Shown piece after piece: positions 52,941 to 59,764 of a DNA stretch of 64,000 nt. This stretch comes from Haloarcula sp. CBA1127. GTDB lineage: Archaea > Halobacteriota > Halobacteria > Halobacteriales > Haloarculaceae. The stretch is from assembly GCF_001485575.1 (NCBI RefSeq), contig NZ_BCNB01000006.1, positions 744,001 to 808,000 on the forward strand. Reading direction: 5' to 3'. The notes beneath the pieces were generated by a model that was not told the DNA's origin, searched no databases, and saw nothing but the letters and a program-made list of their open reading frames with translations. Both the position numbers and the translations under genes were made by a program. The stretch's first letter is position 1. Each line of letters opens with the position of its first letter.

Positions 52941-53150
52941 GCACCGTCCACTTGCGCACCGAGGCTCGCGGTTCCTGCGGAACCGTTCACCACCGGCGCG
53001 CTGTGGTAGACTGCAGGTCGGTCGGACCTGCGAACCCTGTACCGAACTGTCAACAGCGACTGCACTTGAACGTAGCGTTTTGACTGGACGCGCGTCCGAA
53101 AATATCAGGTCGATAGATGGGTATTAGTTCCGTCCGTCTAACTAGAAGAC

Positions 53151-53984
53151 ATGGCAACGGCCGAATCCATTGTCCGTGCCGATGAGCCGCTGAATCTGAC
53201 GTTCTCCGAGGCTGAGTTGGAGGCGCACCGCGACCATATCACCTCGTTCATCGAGGCACAGGTCGACGCCGCCGGTGTCGACACCGTGGTGCTGGGGCTT
53301 TCTGGCGGCATCGACAGTACACTCGTCTCGCATCTGGCCGTCGAAGCGCTTGGCCGTGACGCCGTTCACGGACTCGTAATGCCCAGCGAGGTCAACCGGG
53401 CTGACAACATGAGCGACGCCGAGCGGGTGGCTAACGACCTGCTCGGCATCGAGTACGACGTTATCGAAATCAACCCGCTGGTCGACGCGTTCCTTGATGC
53501 CTATCCAGACGCCGAGGGCGACCAGCTCGCTGTCGGCAACCTCCGGGTTCGCTGTCGGGCAGTGCTGAACTATCTCGTTGGCAACCACGAACAGGCGCTC
53601 GTCCTCGGGACCGGGAACCGCAGCGAGGCGCTGGTCGGCTACTACACGAAGTACGGCGACGGCGCGGTCGACTGCCATCCTATCGCGCCGCTGTACAAAC
53701 AGCAAGTCCGGCAGTTGGCGAAACACATCGGCGTCCCCGACGACCTCGCCGAAAAGACCGCCAGCGCCGAGATGTGGGCCGGCCAGACCGACGCTGACGA
53801 GATGGGGATGGACTATGACACACTCGATTCTATCCTCGCTCTGCACATCGACGGCGGTGTTCCGGCAGCCGGGACAGCTGACCAGCTCGGTGTCCCGCTC
53901 GATGTTGTCGAGACTGTCCGTGAGATGTACGAATCGAGCGCCCACAAGCGAGCGATGCCGCCGGGTCCGGACCCGCTGTACTGA
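53151..53984 (+). CDS. nadE: NH3-dependent NAD+ synthetase
   Basis: Amidates deamido-NAD with ammonia in NAD synthesis. The 277-residue protein has the PP-loop GLSGGIDSTLVSHL and the conserved GTGNRSEALVGYYTKYGDGA loop. There is no glutaminase domain, as in ammonia-type enzymes. ATG at 53151 with an AT-rich GGTATTAGTT 22-30 bp upstream as probable TATA region. Confidence 0.96.
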   Translation: MATAESIVRADEPLNLTFSEAELEAHRDHITSFIEAQVDAAGVDTVVLGLSGGIDSTLVSHLAVEALGRDAVHGLVMPSEVNRADNMSDAERVANDLLGIEYDVIEINPLVDAFLDAYPDAEGDQLAVGNLRVRCRAVLNYLVGNHEQALVLGTGNRSEALVGYYTKYGDGAVDCHPIAPLYKQQVRQLAKHIGVPDDLAEKTASAEMWAGQTDADEMGMDYDTLDSILALHIDGGVPAAGTADQLGVPLDVVETVREMYESSAHKRAMPPGPDPLY

Positions 53985-54004
53985 GTCTGTTTTCGTTTTA
54001 GTCG

Positions 54005-54772
54005 CTATCGAACCGGGTTCTCCGGGCCGCGACCAAGATACTCCGAGAGGAACGCGTGGACCGTTTCGGCGTCGTAGCTGTCCATCGTTAGCTCATGCTG
54101 CCACGCCGTCACAACGTAGGTCGCCCGTGGGTCGTCGTTGGGGTTTGGAACGGCGACGACGCTCCGCCAGGTACCGGTATGAACGCTGGAAAACTCCCGA
54201 AGGCTCTGTCTGGCTTCGGGGGAAATCTCTGCAGGGTCGTAGTAGACGATGACCGCGCCGTGTTCGAGCGTGTGGACGAGCGAGCCAAGCAATGGCGTCG
54301 CCTCGTAAAAGCCTGCATCCTCCGTTGAGGCGTAGTGTGTGCCGGAGAGTGGCGGGAACCGCTGGTAGTCGATAGCACTCCCGTCTTCGACGTGGTTGGC
54401 CCCTCTGTCAGGGAACTGCTCGACGCCGGCCAGTCGGTCGCTGTCGCCGGTGTCGTCCAGTGGCGACGCTTCGACTCCGGAGGCCTCGACTGCGGAAAGT
54501 GGCTGTGCGCCTGCCGTCCCGACGAGGTCCGCGTCGCTGCTGCCGCCGCCACTCAGCTGAGTCGCGTACACTGTGAGTCCGATAGCGAACACGACGACGA
54601 TGCCGATGATGATTGGACCCATCGGAAGGGTCCCATCGTCCTCGCCCCCGGTATGCTCCTCGACGCGCCGACGGTCGATAGCCCCCAGTTCGCCCTCGTG
54701 GGCGTCGGCGAGGTGGTCGAGATAGGCGTCGTCGCCGTCGAACGATTCCGTGCAGTACTCACAGTCGACCAT
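54005..54772 (-). CDS. DUF3105 domain protein with N-terminal zinc finger and one membrane helix
   Basis: A 255-residue protein. It starts with a C2H2-type finger (CEYC...HLADAH, residues about 4-25), then one membrane helix (about 52-72), then a DUF3105 domain with THYAS, HTLEHGAVIVYYDP and a C-terminal helix. The finger would be cytosolic and DUF3105 outside. DUF3105 proteins are of unknown function, mostly in bacteria and archaea, with the HTLEHG histidines suggesting a metal site. Its stop lies 20 bp past the nadE stop. Confidence 0.85.
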   Translation of the reverse strand: MVDCEYCTESFDGDDAYLDHLADAHEGELGAIDRRRVEEHTGGEDDGTLPMGPIIIGIVVVFAIGLTVYATQLSGGGSSDADLVGTAGAQPLSAVEASGVEASPLDDTGDSDRLAGVEQFPDRGANHVEDGSAIDYQRFPPLSGTHYASTEDAGFYEATPLLGSLVHTLEHGAVIVYYDPAEISPEARQSLREFSSVHTGTWRSVVAVPNPNDDPRATYVVTAWQHELTMDSYDAETVHAFLSEYLGRGPENPVR

Positions 54773-54810
54773 TGGCGGCCCGTATGCGAGGCGTCGTCTT
54801 GTACCCTTCC

Positions 54811-55485
54811 CTACTCCGTCTTCGCGCTGAGGTCGGCGAAGGCCTGCTGTTCACGGCGCTCCTGCGTCTGCCTGTCGGCGTCGTCCCGCATCCGGGCTTT
54901 CAGTACTCGAAGCGCGTCCGCGTCGACGGCCGCTACCTCCTCGGCGACGGCTCGTGGCTCCGTAGTCACCCGTGAGACCAGTCCCATCTGTTGTGCCGTC
55001 TCGGCGTCGAGCGTTCGGCCGGAGAGCGCGATGTCCAGCGCCTCGCCGGTCCCGACGATGTCGGGGAGCCGTGCCGTCCCGCCCCAGGCCCCGAACAGGC
55101 CGAGTTTGACCCCCGTTTCCGCGAAGGTCGCGTCGGGCGTCGCGATGCGGATATCACAGGCCAGCGCCAATTCGACGCCGCCGCCCCGTGCCGCGCCGTC
55201 GATACCGGCAACAACAGCCCCGTTGTAGGATTCCAGTGCGTGAGCGACGCGCTGGCCCAGCGCCGCGAACGCCTCGGCGCTCTCCGAATCGAGGGCCTTG
55301 ACCTCGTCGAGGTCCGCGCCGGCGCAGAACGCCTCGCCAGCGCCGTGGAGGTACAGCACTGGCTCGGTCGCTGACTCGACTGCCGCTTCGAGGTCACGTA
55401 ACGCCGCACTGGTGAGCGCATTGCGCTGGTCGGGCCGGTCGAGCGTCAGGGTCCGGATACCATCGCCGCTCGTGGTCTGTACCAT
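54811..55485 (-). CDS. Enoyl-CoA hydratase/isomerase family protein
   Basis: A 224-residue crotonase-fold enzyme. The oxyanion-hole segments are FCAGADLDEV and IDGAARGGGVELALACD, the classic motif pair; the catalytic Glu of the first hydratase position sits in the second segment region. Fatty-acid or amino-acid catabolism is likely, with the exact substrate unknown. Its ATG at 55485 (MVQTTSGDG) is used; a much longer open frame upstream is antisense to the next gene. Divergent from that gene. Confidence 0.9.
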   Translation of the reverse strand: MVQTTSGDGIRTLTLDRPDQRNALTSAALRDLEAAVESATEPVLYLHGAGEAFCAGADLDEVKALDSESAEAFAALGQRVAHALESYNGAVVAGIDGAARGGGVELALACDIRIATPDATFAETGVKLGLFGAWGGTARLPDIVGTGEALDIALSGRTLDAETAQQMGLVSRVTTEPRAVAEEVAAVDADALRVLKARMRDDADRQTQERREQQAFADLSAKTE

Positions 55486-55545
55486 GGCTGCTGTGACTCT
55501 GCGGTTTCCAAAGGTCTTTGCCCTTCCCGTCGCTAGACCCTCATA

Positions 55546-56202
55546 ATGGAGGAAGTGGCGGCAGTTCGCCGAGCGGCGTTGGCGGCAGTCGACGATGTCG
55601 AGCCTGACCGGCTTCACGAGCGCATCGACGCTCGTCTTGACGACGCGTCGCTGGCGCCCGGCGTCCTGACGCTCGTCAGCGCGGGCGCAACCAGCGACCC
55701 ACCGGTTGACCTGGCTGACGGCGTCGCTGACAGAGCCGCCGGCGTTCAGCTTATCTACGAGGGGCTCTCGCTCACCCGGCAACTGGCCCACGACGACCCC
55801 TGGGTCAACGGCAACCGCGACACAGCCGATCTGGATATCCTCATCGCCGATATCCTCGTCTCGCGTGGGTTCTACCTGCTCGCCAGGACCGAAGCCGCCG
55901 ACGCCGCTGTCTCTGTCGTCCGCTCGTTCGGCCACGACCAGACAGTCCGTCAGACGACTGACGACGAGAGCCTCGACACCGCGCTCGAAACTGACATTCT
56001 GGAGCTCGCCGTGGTCGCCGGCGTCACCGCCGCCGGCATCCGTCCCACCCCGACACTCCGCGAATACGCGACCGAACTGGCCGTCGACGGCCTCCCGCCG
56101 AACGCCCACCTGCTCGGTGAGGACGTCGCCGACGCCCTTCGGGCCCGTGCGGGTGCCGAAAAGCCATCCGGGGACGGAACCGAGGCCGCCGCCGACCACT
56201 GA
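55546..56202 (+). CDS. Conserved haloarchaeal protein, DUF7114-like
   Basis: A 218-residue acidic, all-helical soluble protein. The middle segment GVQLIYEGLSLTRQLAHDDPW and DLDILIADILVSRGFYLLARTEAA has the look of a helical bundle distantly like polyprenyl-synthase or terpenoid folds, but no DDxxD motif for prenyl diphosphate is seen. I do not assign a function. Start ATG at 55546; no partner gene on its strand before tRNA-Thr. Confidence 0.7.
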   Translation: MEEVAAVRRAALAAVDDVEPDRLHERIDARLDDASLAPGVLTLVSAGATSDPPVDLADGVADRAAGVQLIYEGLSLTRQLAHDDPWVNGNRDTADLDILIADILVSRGFYLLARTEAADAAVSVVRSFGHDQTVRQTTDDESLDTALETDILELAVVAGVTAAGIRPTPTLREYATELAVDGLPPNAHLLGEDVADALRARAGAEKPSGDGTEAAADH

Positions 56203-56269
56203 TACTAACCGACACACCGGCCCTGAATCGAAACGACTTTAGACAATTGCCGGATACACATTGATGCGT

Positions 56270-56341
56270 GCCTGGGTAGCTTAGCGGTAAAGCGCGTCCT
56301 TGGTAAGGACGAGACCCCGGATTCAAATTCCGGCCTAGGCT
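56270..56341 (+). tRNA. tRNA-Thr (anticodon GGU)
   Basis: Acceptor GCCTGGG pairs with CCTAGGC with one G-U pair, anticodon stem CGTCC/GGACG encloses TTGGTAA, so the anticodon is GGU, reading ACC/ACU. T-arm CCGGATTCAAATTCCGG is intact. The discriminator is U. An integrase gene begins 155 bp downstream, which marks this tRNA as the likely integration site of the element to the right. Confidence 0.95.
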
Positions 56342-56495
56342 TACGCGGTCTTAGCGTCTCTATCGGCTGATTTCGACCTTCTCAGGAGAGGCGAACCATG
56401 CCCAACAACTTCTGAAAAGACTACAACCCGATAGCCGCGCAGTCTTGCGATTCCAAAACGTGTCATGGCACACAAACAAACCGAGGGGTTTGCCG

Positions 56496-57812
56496 ATGAC
56501 CAACCAGCCAGATCCCCTCAACAACCTTCTCGCCGGAGATGGCACTCCAAGGGAGGGTCTTCCACCAGCTCCGGAGTCCGTGGAGTTCGACTTCCCGCTC
56601 GTCAGCGAACGCTCCCGCGAAGACCTCGAAGCATATGGGCTCAACATGGTCGAGGACTACCACGACTTCAAGAAGGAACTCCTCTGGTGGCTTGCCACAT
56701 ACGGCAAGCACCCAGAGAAAGGGCAAGGCCTCGCAGAAAGTACCCTTCAGTCAACACACTACAAGCTTGAGATCGTCTTCCGATGGCTCTGGGAGGACGA
56801 AGACGCCTACACCACAGCTCTCACTCCAGACCACGCAGACCGGTTCATCCGCCTCCTGAATCGCTCAGACGATATGGCGGACTCCAGCGTGCTTCACTAC
56901 GGCAAAGCGGTACAACGGTTGTTCAAGTACCAGAACCAGATCCACGGGACCGACTACGACTGGGAGCCGAAACCAGAGCTTAGTCAGGCTACCGGCGACA
57001 AACGTGATTACCTCCGGCGGACAGCCTTCAAGCCGCTATACCAAGCCGCGCTGGAATACAACTCTGTCAAGATCTATCATAGTGAGATGTCCTCCGAGGA
57101 GCGTGATCGGCTCAAAACGCACGTCTCACAGCGACTCGGTGTCCCCAAGTCTGAGGTCGGACCCGAACAGTTTGAACAGGCGAACTCGTGGAAGGAGCCT
57201 TCGATTATCGCTGTGACGCTGGACACTGGACTCCGTCCCATCGAAGTTGGTCGAGCCACCATAGACTGGATCGATCTTGAGAATAACGAGATCACCATCC
57301 CCAAAGACGAGTCCATCAAGAACCAAGCTCATTGGAACTGCTCGATCAAGAAACGCACATCGAGAGTCCTCGAACGGTGGTTAGAGGAGCGAGCAACGTA
57401 TGACAAGTACGACGACCGGAACGGACTCTGGCTCACGAAGCAAGGTAGCAAGTATAGCTCCAAGTCTTGCAACTACCTATTGAGCCGTCTCGTCGATGAG
57501 GGTGATCTTCCGATTCCCGACCACAAGGAGATCGCGTGGTACTCGATTCGTCACGGGGTAGCAACCTACTGGGCGAACCACATCGGTCCTCATCACGCAA
57601 AGGAACAGCTTCGTCACAAAAGCGTCACCACGACGATGAAATATCTTCACTCCGACGCGGAAACGAAGACATCGAGACAGGCGGTGCGAGATCGTGAAGA
57701 TAAGGACGACCATTTCGCGCGCTACCTGCTGTCGCGACGTCCACTGATCAACGAGCCTGCGAGTACCGCTATCTTAGTGTTTGTCTCGACAACTGGTTTC
57801 GCCTCCTCCTAA
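56496..57812 (+). CDS. Tyrosine recombinase (phage-type integrase)
   Basis: A 438-residue site-specific recombinase. The N-terminal half has a SAM-like core-binding domain (about residues 65-155). The catalytic domain has Arg in LDTGLRPIEVG, a lysine in the beta-hairpin that contains IPKDES, YSIRHG as box II with Tyr where most members have His, LRHKSV as box III, and the nucleophile Tyr in TMKYLHSD. The gene is lower in GC than its neighbours, and a slightly different codon choice fits an acquired element. ATG at 56496 is preferred over a start at 56445. Confidence 0.92.
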   Translation: MTNQPDPLNNLLAGDGTPREGLPPAPESVEFDFPLVSERSREDLEAYGLNMVEDYHDFKKELLWWLATYGKHPEKGQGLAESTLQSTHYKLEIVFRWLWEDEDAYTTALTPDHADRFIRLLNRSDDMADSSVLHYGKAVQRLFKYQNQIHGTDYDWEPKPELSQATGDKRDYLRRTAFKPLYQAALEYNSVKIYHSEMSSEERDRLKTHVSQRLGVPKSEVGPEQFEQANSWKEPSIIAVTLDTGLRPIEVGRATIDWIDLENNEITIPKDESIKNQAHWNCSIKKRTSRVLERWLEERATYDKYDDRNGLWLTKQGSKYSSKSCNYLLSRLVDEGDLPIPDHKEIAWYSIRHGVATYWANHIGPHHAKEQLRHKSVTTTMKYLHSDAETKTSRQAVRDREDKDDHFARYLLSRRPLINEPASTAILVFVSTTGFASS

Positions 57813-58014
57813 TAAATATCTTAGATAGGATACCAGAGTACATAGCTTCTGAGCACGCTACAGTCAATATTCTCAGGGTTAGACGTATCTAATACCCTAC
57901 AACTCTAATTTGCAAACACGGGGACTCCCAGAGCCACAGCTAACAGTCGGCTCCGGAGCAAACCCGGTGTAGGCGCACCGGGGCTCTGTGGGCTCCTTCG
58001 GAGGCAAGAACTCA
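57813..58014. other. Non-coding gap inside the integrated element
   Basis: About 200 bp between the integrase stop and the first small gene. It is AT-rich up to about 57910, a likely promoter area (for example AATAAATATCTTAGATAGG at about 57811-57829). A GGAGG at about 58000 is the ribosome-binding site of the next gene. Confidence 0.5.
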
Positions 58015-58248
58015 ATGAGACAAACGAACTCGATAGAGGAATCACTGTCGGACAGACACCCAAATGCGGAACGAGTCGGCCCGCATCTGGTCATCGATAA
58101 AACGGACTGGGTGCCCGGAAAGCATCCTGATCCCCACCGTCAACATGAGTCCCAGAGCGAGTATCTGGAACGGTACATTCGGTGTATCCAGTGTGGCGTT
58201 GAGGTACTGAACAAGGACGATCTCCCTCAGGAGTGTGGTGCGACGTGA
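58015..58248 (+). CDS. Small zinc-binding-like protein of the integrated element
   Basis: A 77-residue protein of unknown function. The segment RYIRCIQCGVEVLNKDDLPQEC has a CxxC pair and a later Cys, so it may bind zinc. GGAGG lies about 11 bp before the ATG at 58015, a Shine-Dalgarno start unlike the leaderless chromosomal genes. The stop overlaps the next start by 4 bp (GTGA), so translation is coupled. Similar short proteins accompany haloarchaeal proviral integrases. Confidence 0.65.
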   Translation: MRQTNSIEESLSDRHPNAERVGPHLVIDKTDWVPGKHPDPHRQHESQSEYLERYIRCIQCGVEVLNKDDLPQECGAT

Positions 58249-58745
58249 GGGTGTTGGATTGCCAAATCGATTGGCGAGAGGATGTCGCAAACGATCCAAG
58301 GCTACAGGTGTTGGTAGACGAAACACCTGACAGATCCGAGCTTCGGTTCGAAAACGAGGATGGCCTGTGGGTTGGCATCGACAACGGCTATGTCGAGTAC
58401 TTCGCGTATTCAGGCGACGGCAACGACGGCGGTTACAGTGGCCGGTGCTTCGAGATTACCACTGTTGATGATGAGCAGGTCACGCTCAAAGGCCCGTGGT
58501 CGAGTCGCGCGGGGTGCGTGAACCAGCGATCATTTGGCCCAGTGGTTGACGTTGCGATCACCACTGATCCATCAACACTGGAGCGCGGTCATACCTTCCG
58601 GACAGGGACACTGACCTTAGAGGCCGCAAAGCAAGCAATCGATCTTGTTGACGAACCGTGCCACTTGGAGCAACGGCTCAAGTACTCGGATGACGAGCCA
58701 GTGTGGGTAGCGGTGCGGGAGCAGAAGGAGGTTGAGCCAGCCTGA
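58245..58745 (+). CDS. Hypothetical protein of the integrated element
   Basis: A 166-residue protein starting with GTG at 58245 inside the stop of the previous gene. It is acidic, mostly beta, with several Cys and Trp residues and no motif I recognise. The context (integrase, SWIM finger, DUF6166 remnant) points to a mobile-element accessory gene. Function unknown. Confidence 0.6.
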   Translation: MRVLDCQIDWREDVANDPRLQVLVDETPDRSELRFENEDGLWVGIDNGYVEYFAYSGDGNDGGYSGRCFEITTVDDEQVTLKGPWSSRAGCVNQRSFGPVVDVAITTDPSTLERGHTFRTGTLTLEAAKQAIDLVDEPCHLEQRLKYSDDEPVWVAVREQKEVEPA

Positions 58746-58769
58746 GTTCCGAATCGATCCAGCCGGACG

Positions 58770-58789
58770 TCGAACCGCGGACGGTTCGA
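58770..58789 (+). promoter_or_regulatory. Hairpin between element genes
   Basis: TCGAACCG, loop CGGA, CGGTTCGA: a perfect 8-bp stem with a 4-nt loop, 15 bp before the SWIM protein start. It may be an operator or an mRNA structure; no T-run follows, so it is not a typical terminator. Confidence 0.4.
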
Positions 58790-58804
58790 ACGGCTACCGA
58801 GATA

Positions 58805-59131
58805 ATGACCGTTATCGAGGAAGCACCTACGATTTTTAGCGTTACGACTCAGTCAGGTTCGGAGTACTCCGTGGACATACGTGAAGGTGTCTGCTCCTGT
58901 CCCGACTACCGCAATCGGGAGCCTAAGGGTGGCTGTAAACACCTCTGTCGGACCCGGATGGAGGTCGGACAAGTGGATGTAGATGCACTGGAGTCCGAAC
59001 TCGAACGTACTGCCAGTGAACTCCAAATGAGTGCCGAACAACTCAAACAGCAGGCCAACGATATCCACACTGGGGCCTCGAACCTGGAGGACGCTATCGA
59101 CCGGCTTCAGGAGGTGGCGGGTCATGAGTAA
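58805..59131 (+). CDS. SWIM zinc finger protein
   Basis: A 108-residue protein. The SWIM motif is in VCSCPDYRNREPKGGCKH (CxC...CxH), a zinc-binding module for nucleic acid or protein contact. The second half is a coiled coil (residues about 57-105). Small SWIM proteins are frequent in haloarchaeal viral and plasmid regions. Its end overlaps the next start by 8 bp. Confidence 0.8.
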   Translation: MTVIEEAPTIFSVTTQSGSEYSVDIREGVCSCPDYRNREPKGGCKHLCRTRMEVGQVDVDALESELERTASELQMSAEQLKQQANDIHTGASNLEDAIDRLQEVAGHE

Positions 59132-59551
59132 AAAGGAGCCGGATGTTCCATCCGAAAGCAGGGGGTTGGGCGGGGAGAACACCCTGAAACCCCTCTCAAC
59201 TGCGGGTAGTACAGAGCGTGTCGTAACGGCGGAGCAGACCGCCTATCGAGGCCGCCGTGACCCAGCCGCGTCGACCGGTGAGGAGGTTGAGGTAACGGTC
59301 GATGGTGAGCCTTTGGACTGTGGTACGATCTGCTCAGTGCCAGTCCCTCTGGGTTTGAGTTCGGTTACGGTGGATCGGGGCCAGCCCAGTTAGCGATAGC
59401 GATACTTGCCCACGCTTTCGATGATGAGGTCGCCTGCGAGTGGTATTAGCAGTTCAAGTATGAGGTCGTGTCGGAACTCCCCGAAGACGGATGGACGCTG
59501 ACGAAGCAGGATCTCGATGCGTGGCGGCGGGAGGTGGTCGGCGATGCTTAG
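59124..59551 (+). pseudogene. DUF6166-like protein gene, frameshifted and with an internal amber codon
   Basis: A ribosome-binding site GGAGGTG lies before ATG 59124. The first frame reads to 59393 and holds the N-terminus (TAYRGRRDP, VTVDGEPLD). The conserved core GFEFGYGGSGPAQLAIAILAH is found one frame away, from about 59348 to 59446; then TAG at 59447-59449 interrupts, and the same frame resumes QFKYEVVSELPEDGWTLT to a TAG at 59549-59551. So the ancestral gene has at least one frameshift (near 59310-59335) and one nonsense change. It is dead unless these are sequence errors. DUF6166 recall is from memory of the GYGGSGPAQLA core. Confidence 0.72.
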
Positions 59552-59708
59552 CGTGGATACGCTTCTTGCGCTTGAATATCTGTCTTTGGTATCCGGTTCT
59601 CCGGTTGCTGGGTCGGCTCACCGGTCAGGAAGATCCTGTCTGGTGACGAGACTTACTGAGAAGAGCTTACATAATACCCTCAGCACAATAGAAGGAGGTG
59701 ACGAATGA
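59544..59708 (+). CDS. Short hypothetical protein downstream of the DUF6166-like remnant
   Basis: A 54-residue frame from ATG 59544 that overlaps the stop of the pseudogene by 8 bp and ends in ATGA overlap with the next start. Nothing known: MLSVDTLLALEYLSL is hydrophobic and the rest is polar. The overlap chain suggests it was a real cistron of the element, possibly also decayed. Confidence 0.45.
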   Translation: MLSVDTLLALEYLSLVSGSPVAGSAHRSGRSCLVTRLTEKSLHNTLSTIEGGDE

Positions 59709-59752
59709 CCCAAGTAGGCTCAGAGGTGGCACTCGGTGGTGGCGAGCTGTAA
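59705..59752 (+). CDS. 15-codon stub at the end of the element gene chain
   Basis: ATG at 59705 with a strong GGAGGTG 8 bp before it and a 4-bp ATGA overlap with the previous gene, but the frame stops after 15 codons (MTQVGSEVALGGGEL). It looks like a gene start cut off by the join to AT-rich DNA at about 59755. Confidence 0.4.
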   Translation: MTQVGSEVALGGGEL

Positions 59753-59764
59753 CGGGTTATATAT

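Noticed and set aside
52981-52995. 13-bp match to the 5' end of tRNA-Gly just outside the gene
   Set aside because: Very GC-rich and short; could be chance or a minor duplication without att-like context.
55486-56217. N-terminal extension of the enoyl-CoA hydratase frame
   Set aside because: The first part is antisense to the DUF7114-like gene and carries no crotonase similarity.
59447-59449. TAG as pyrrolysine codon
   Set aside because: No pylS-type context is expected in haloarchaea, and the same gene also has a frameshift, so decay explains it better.
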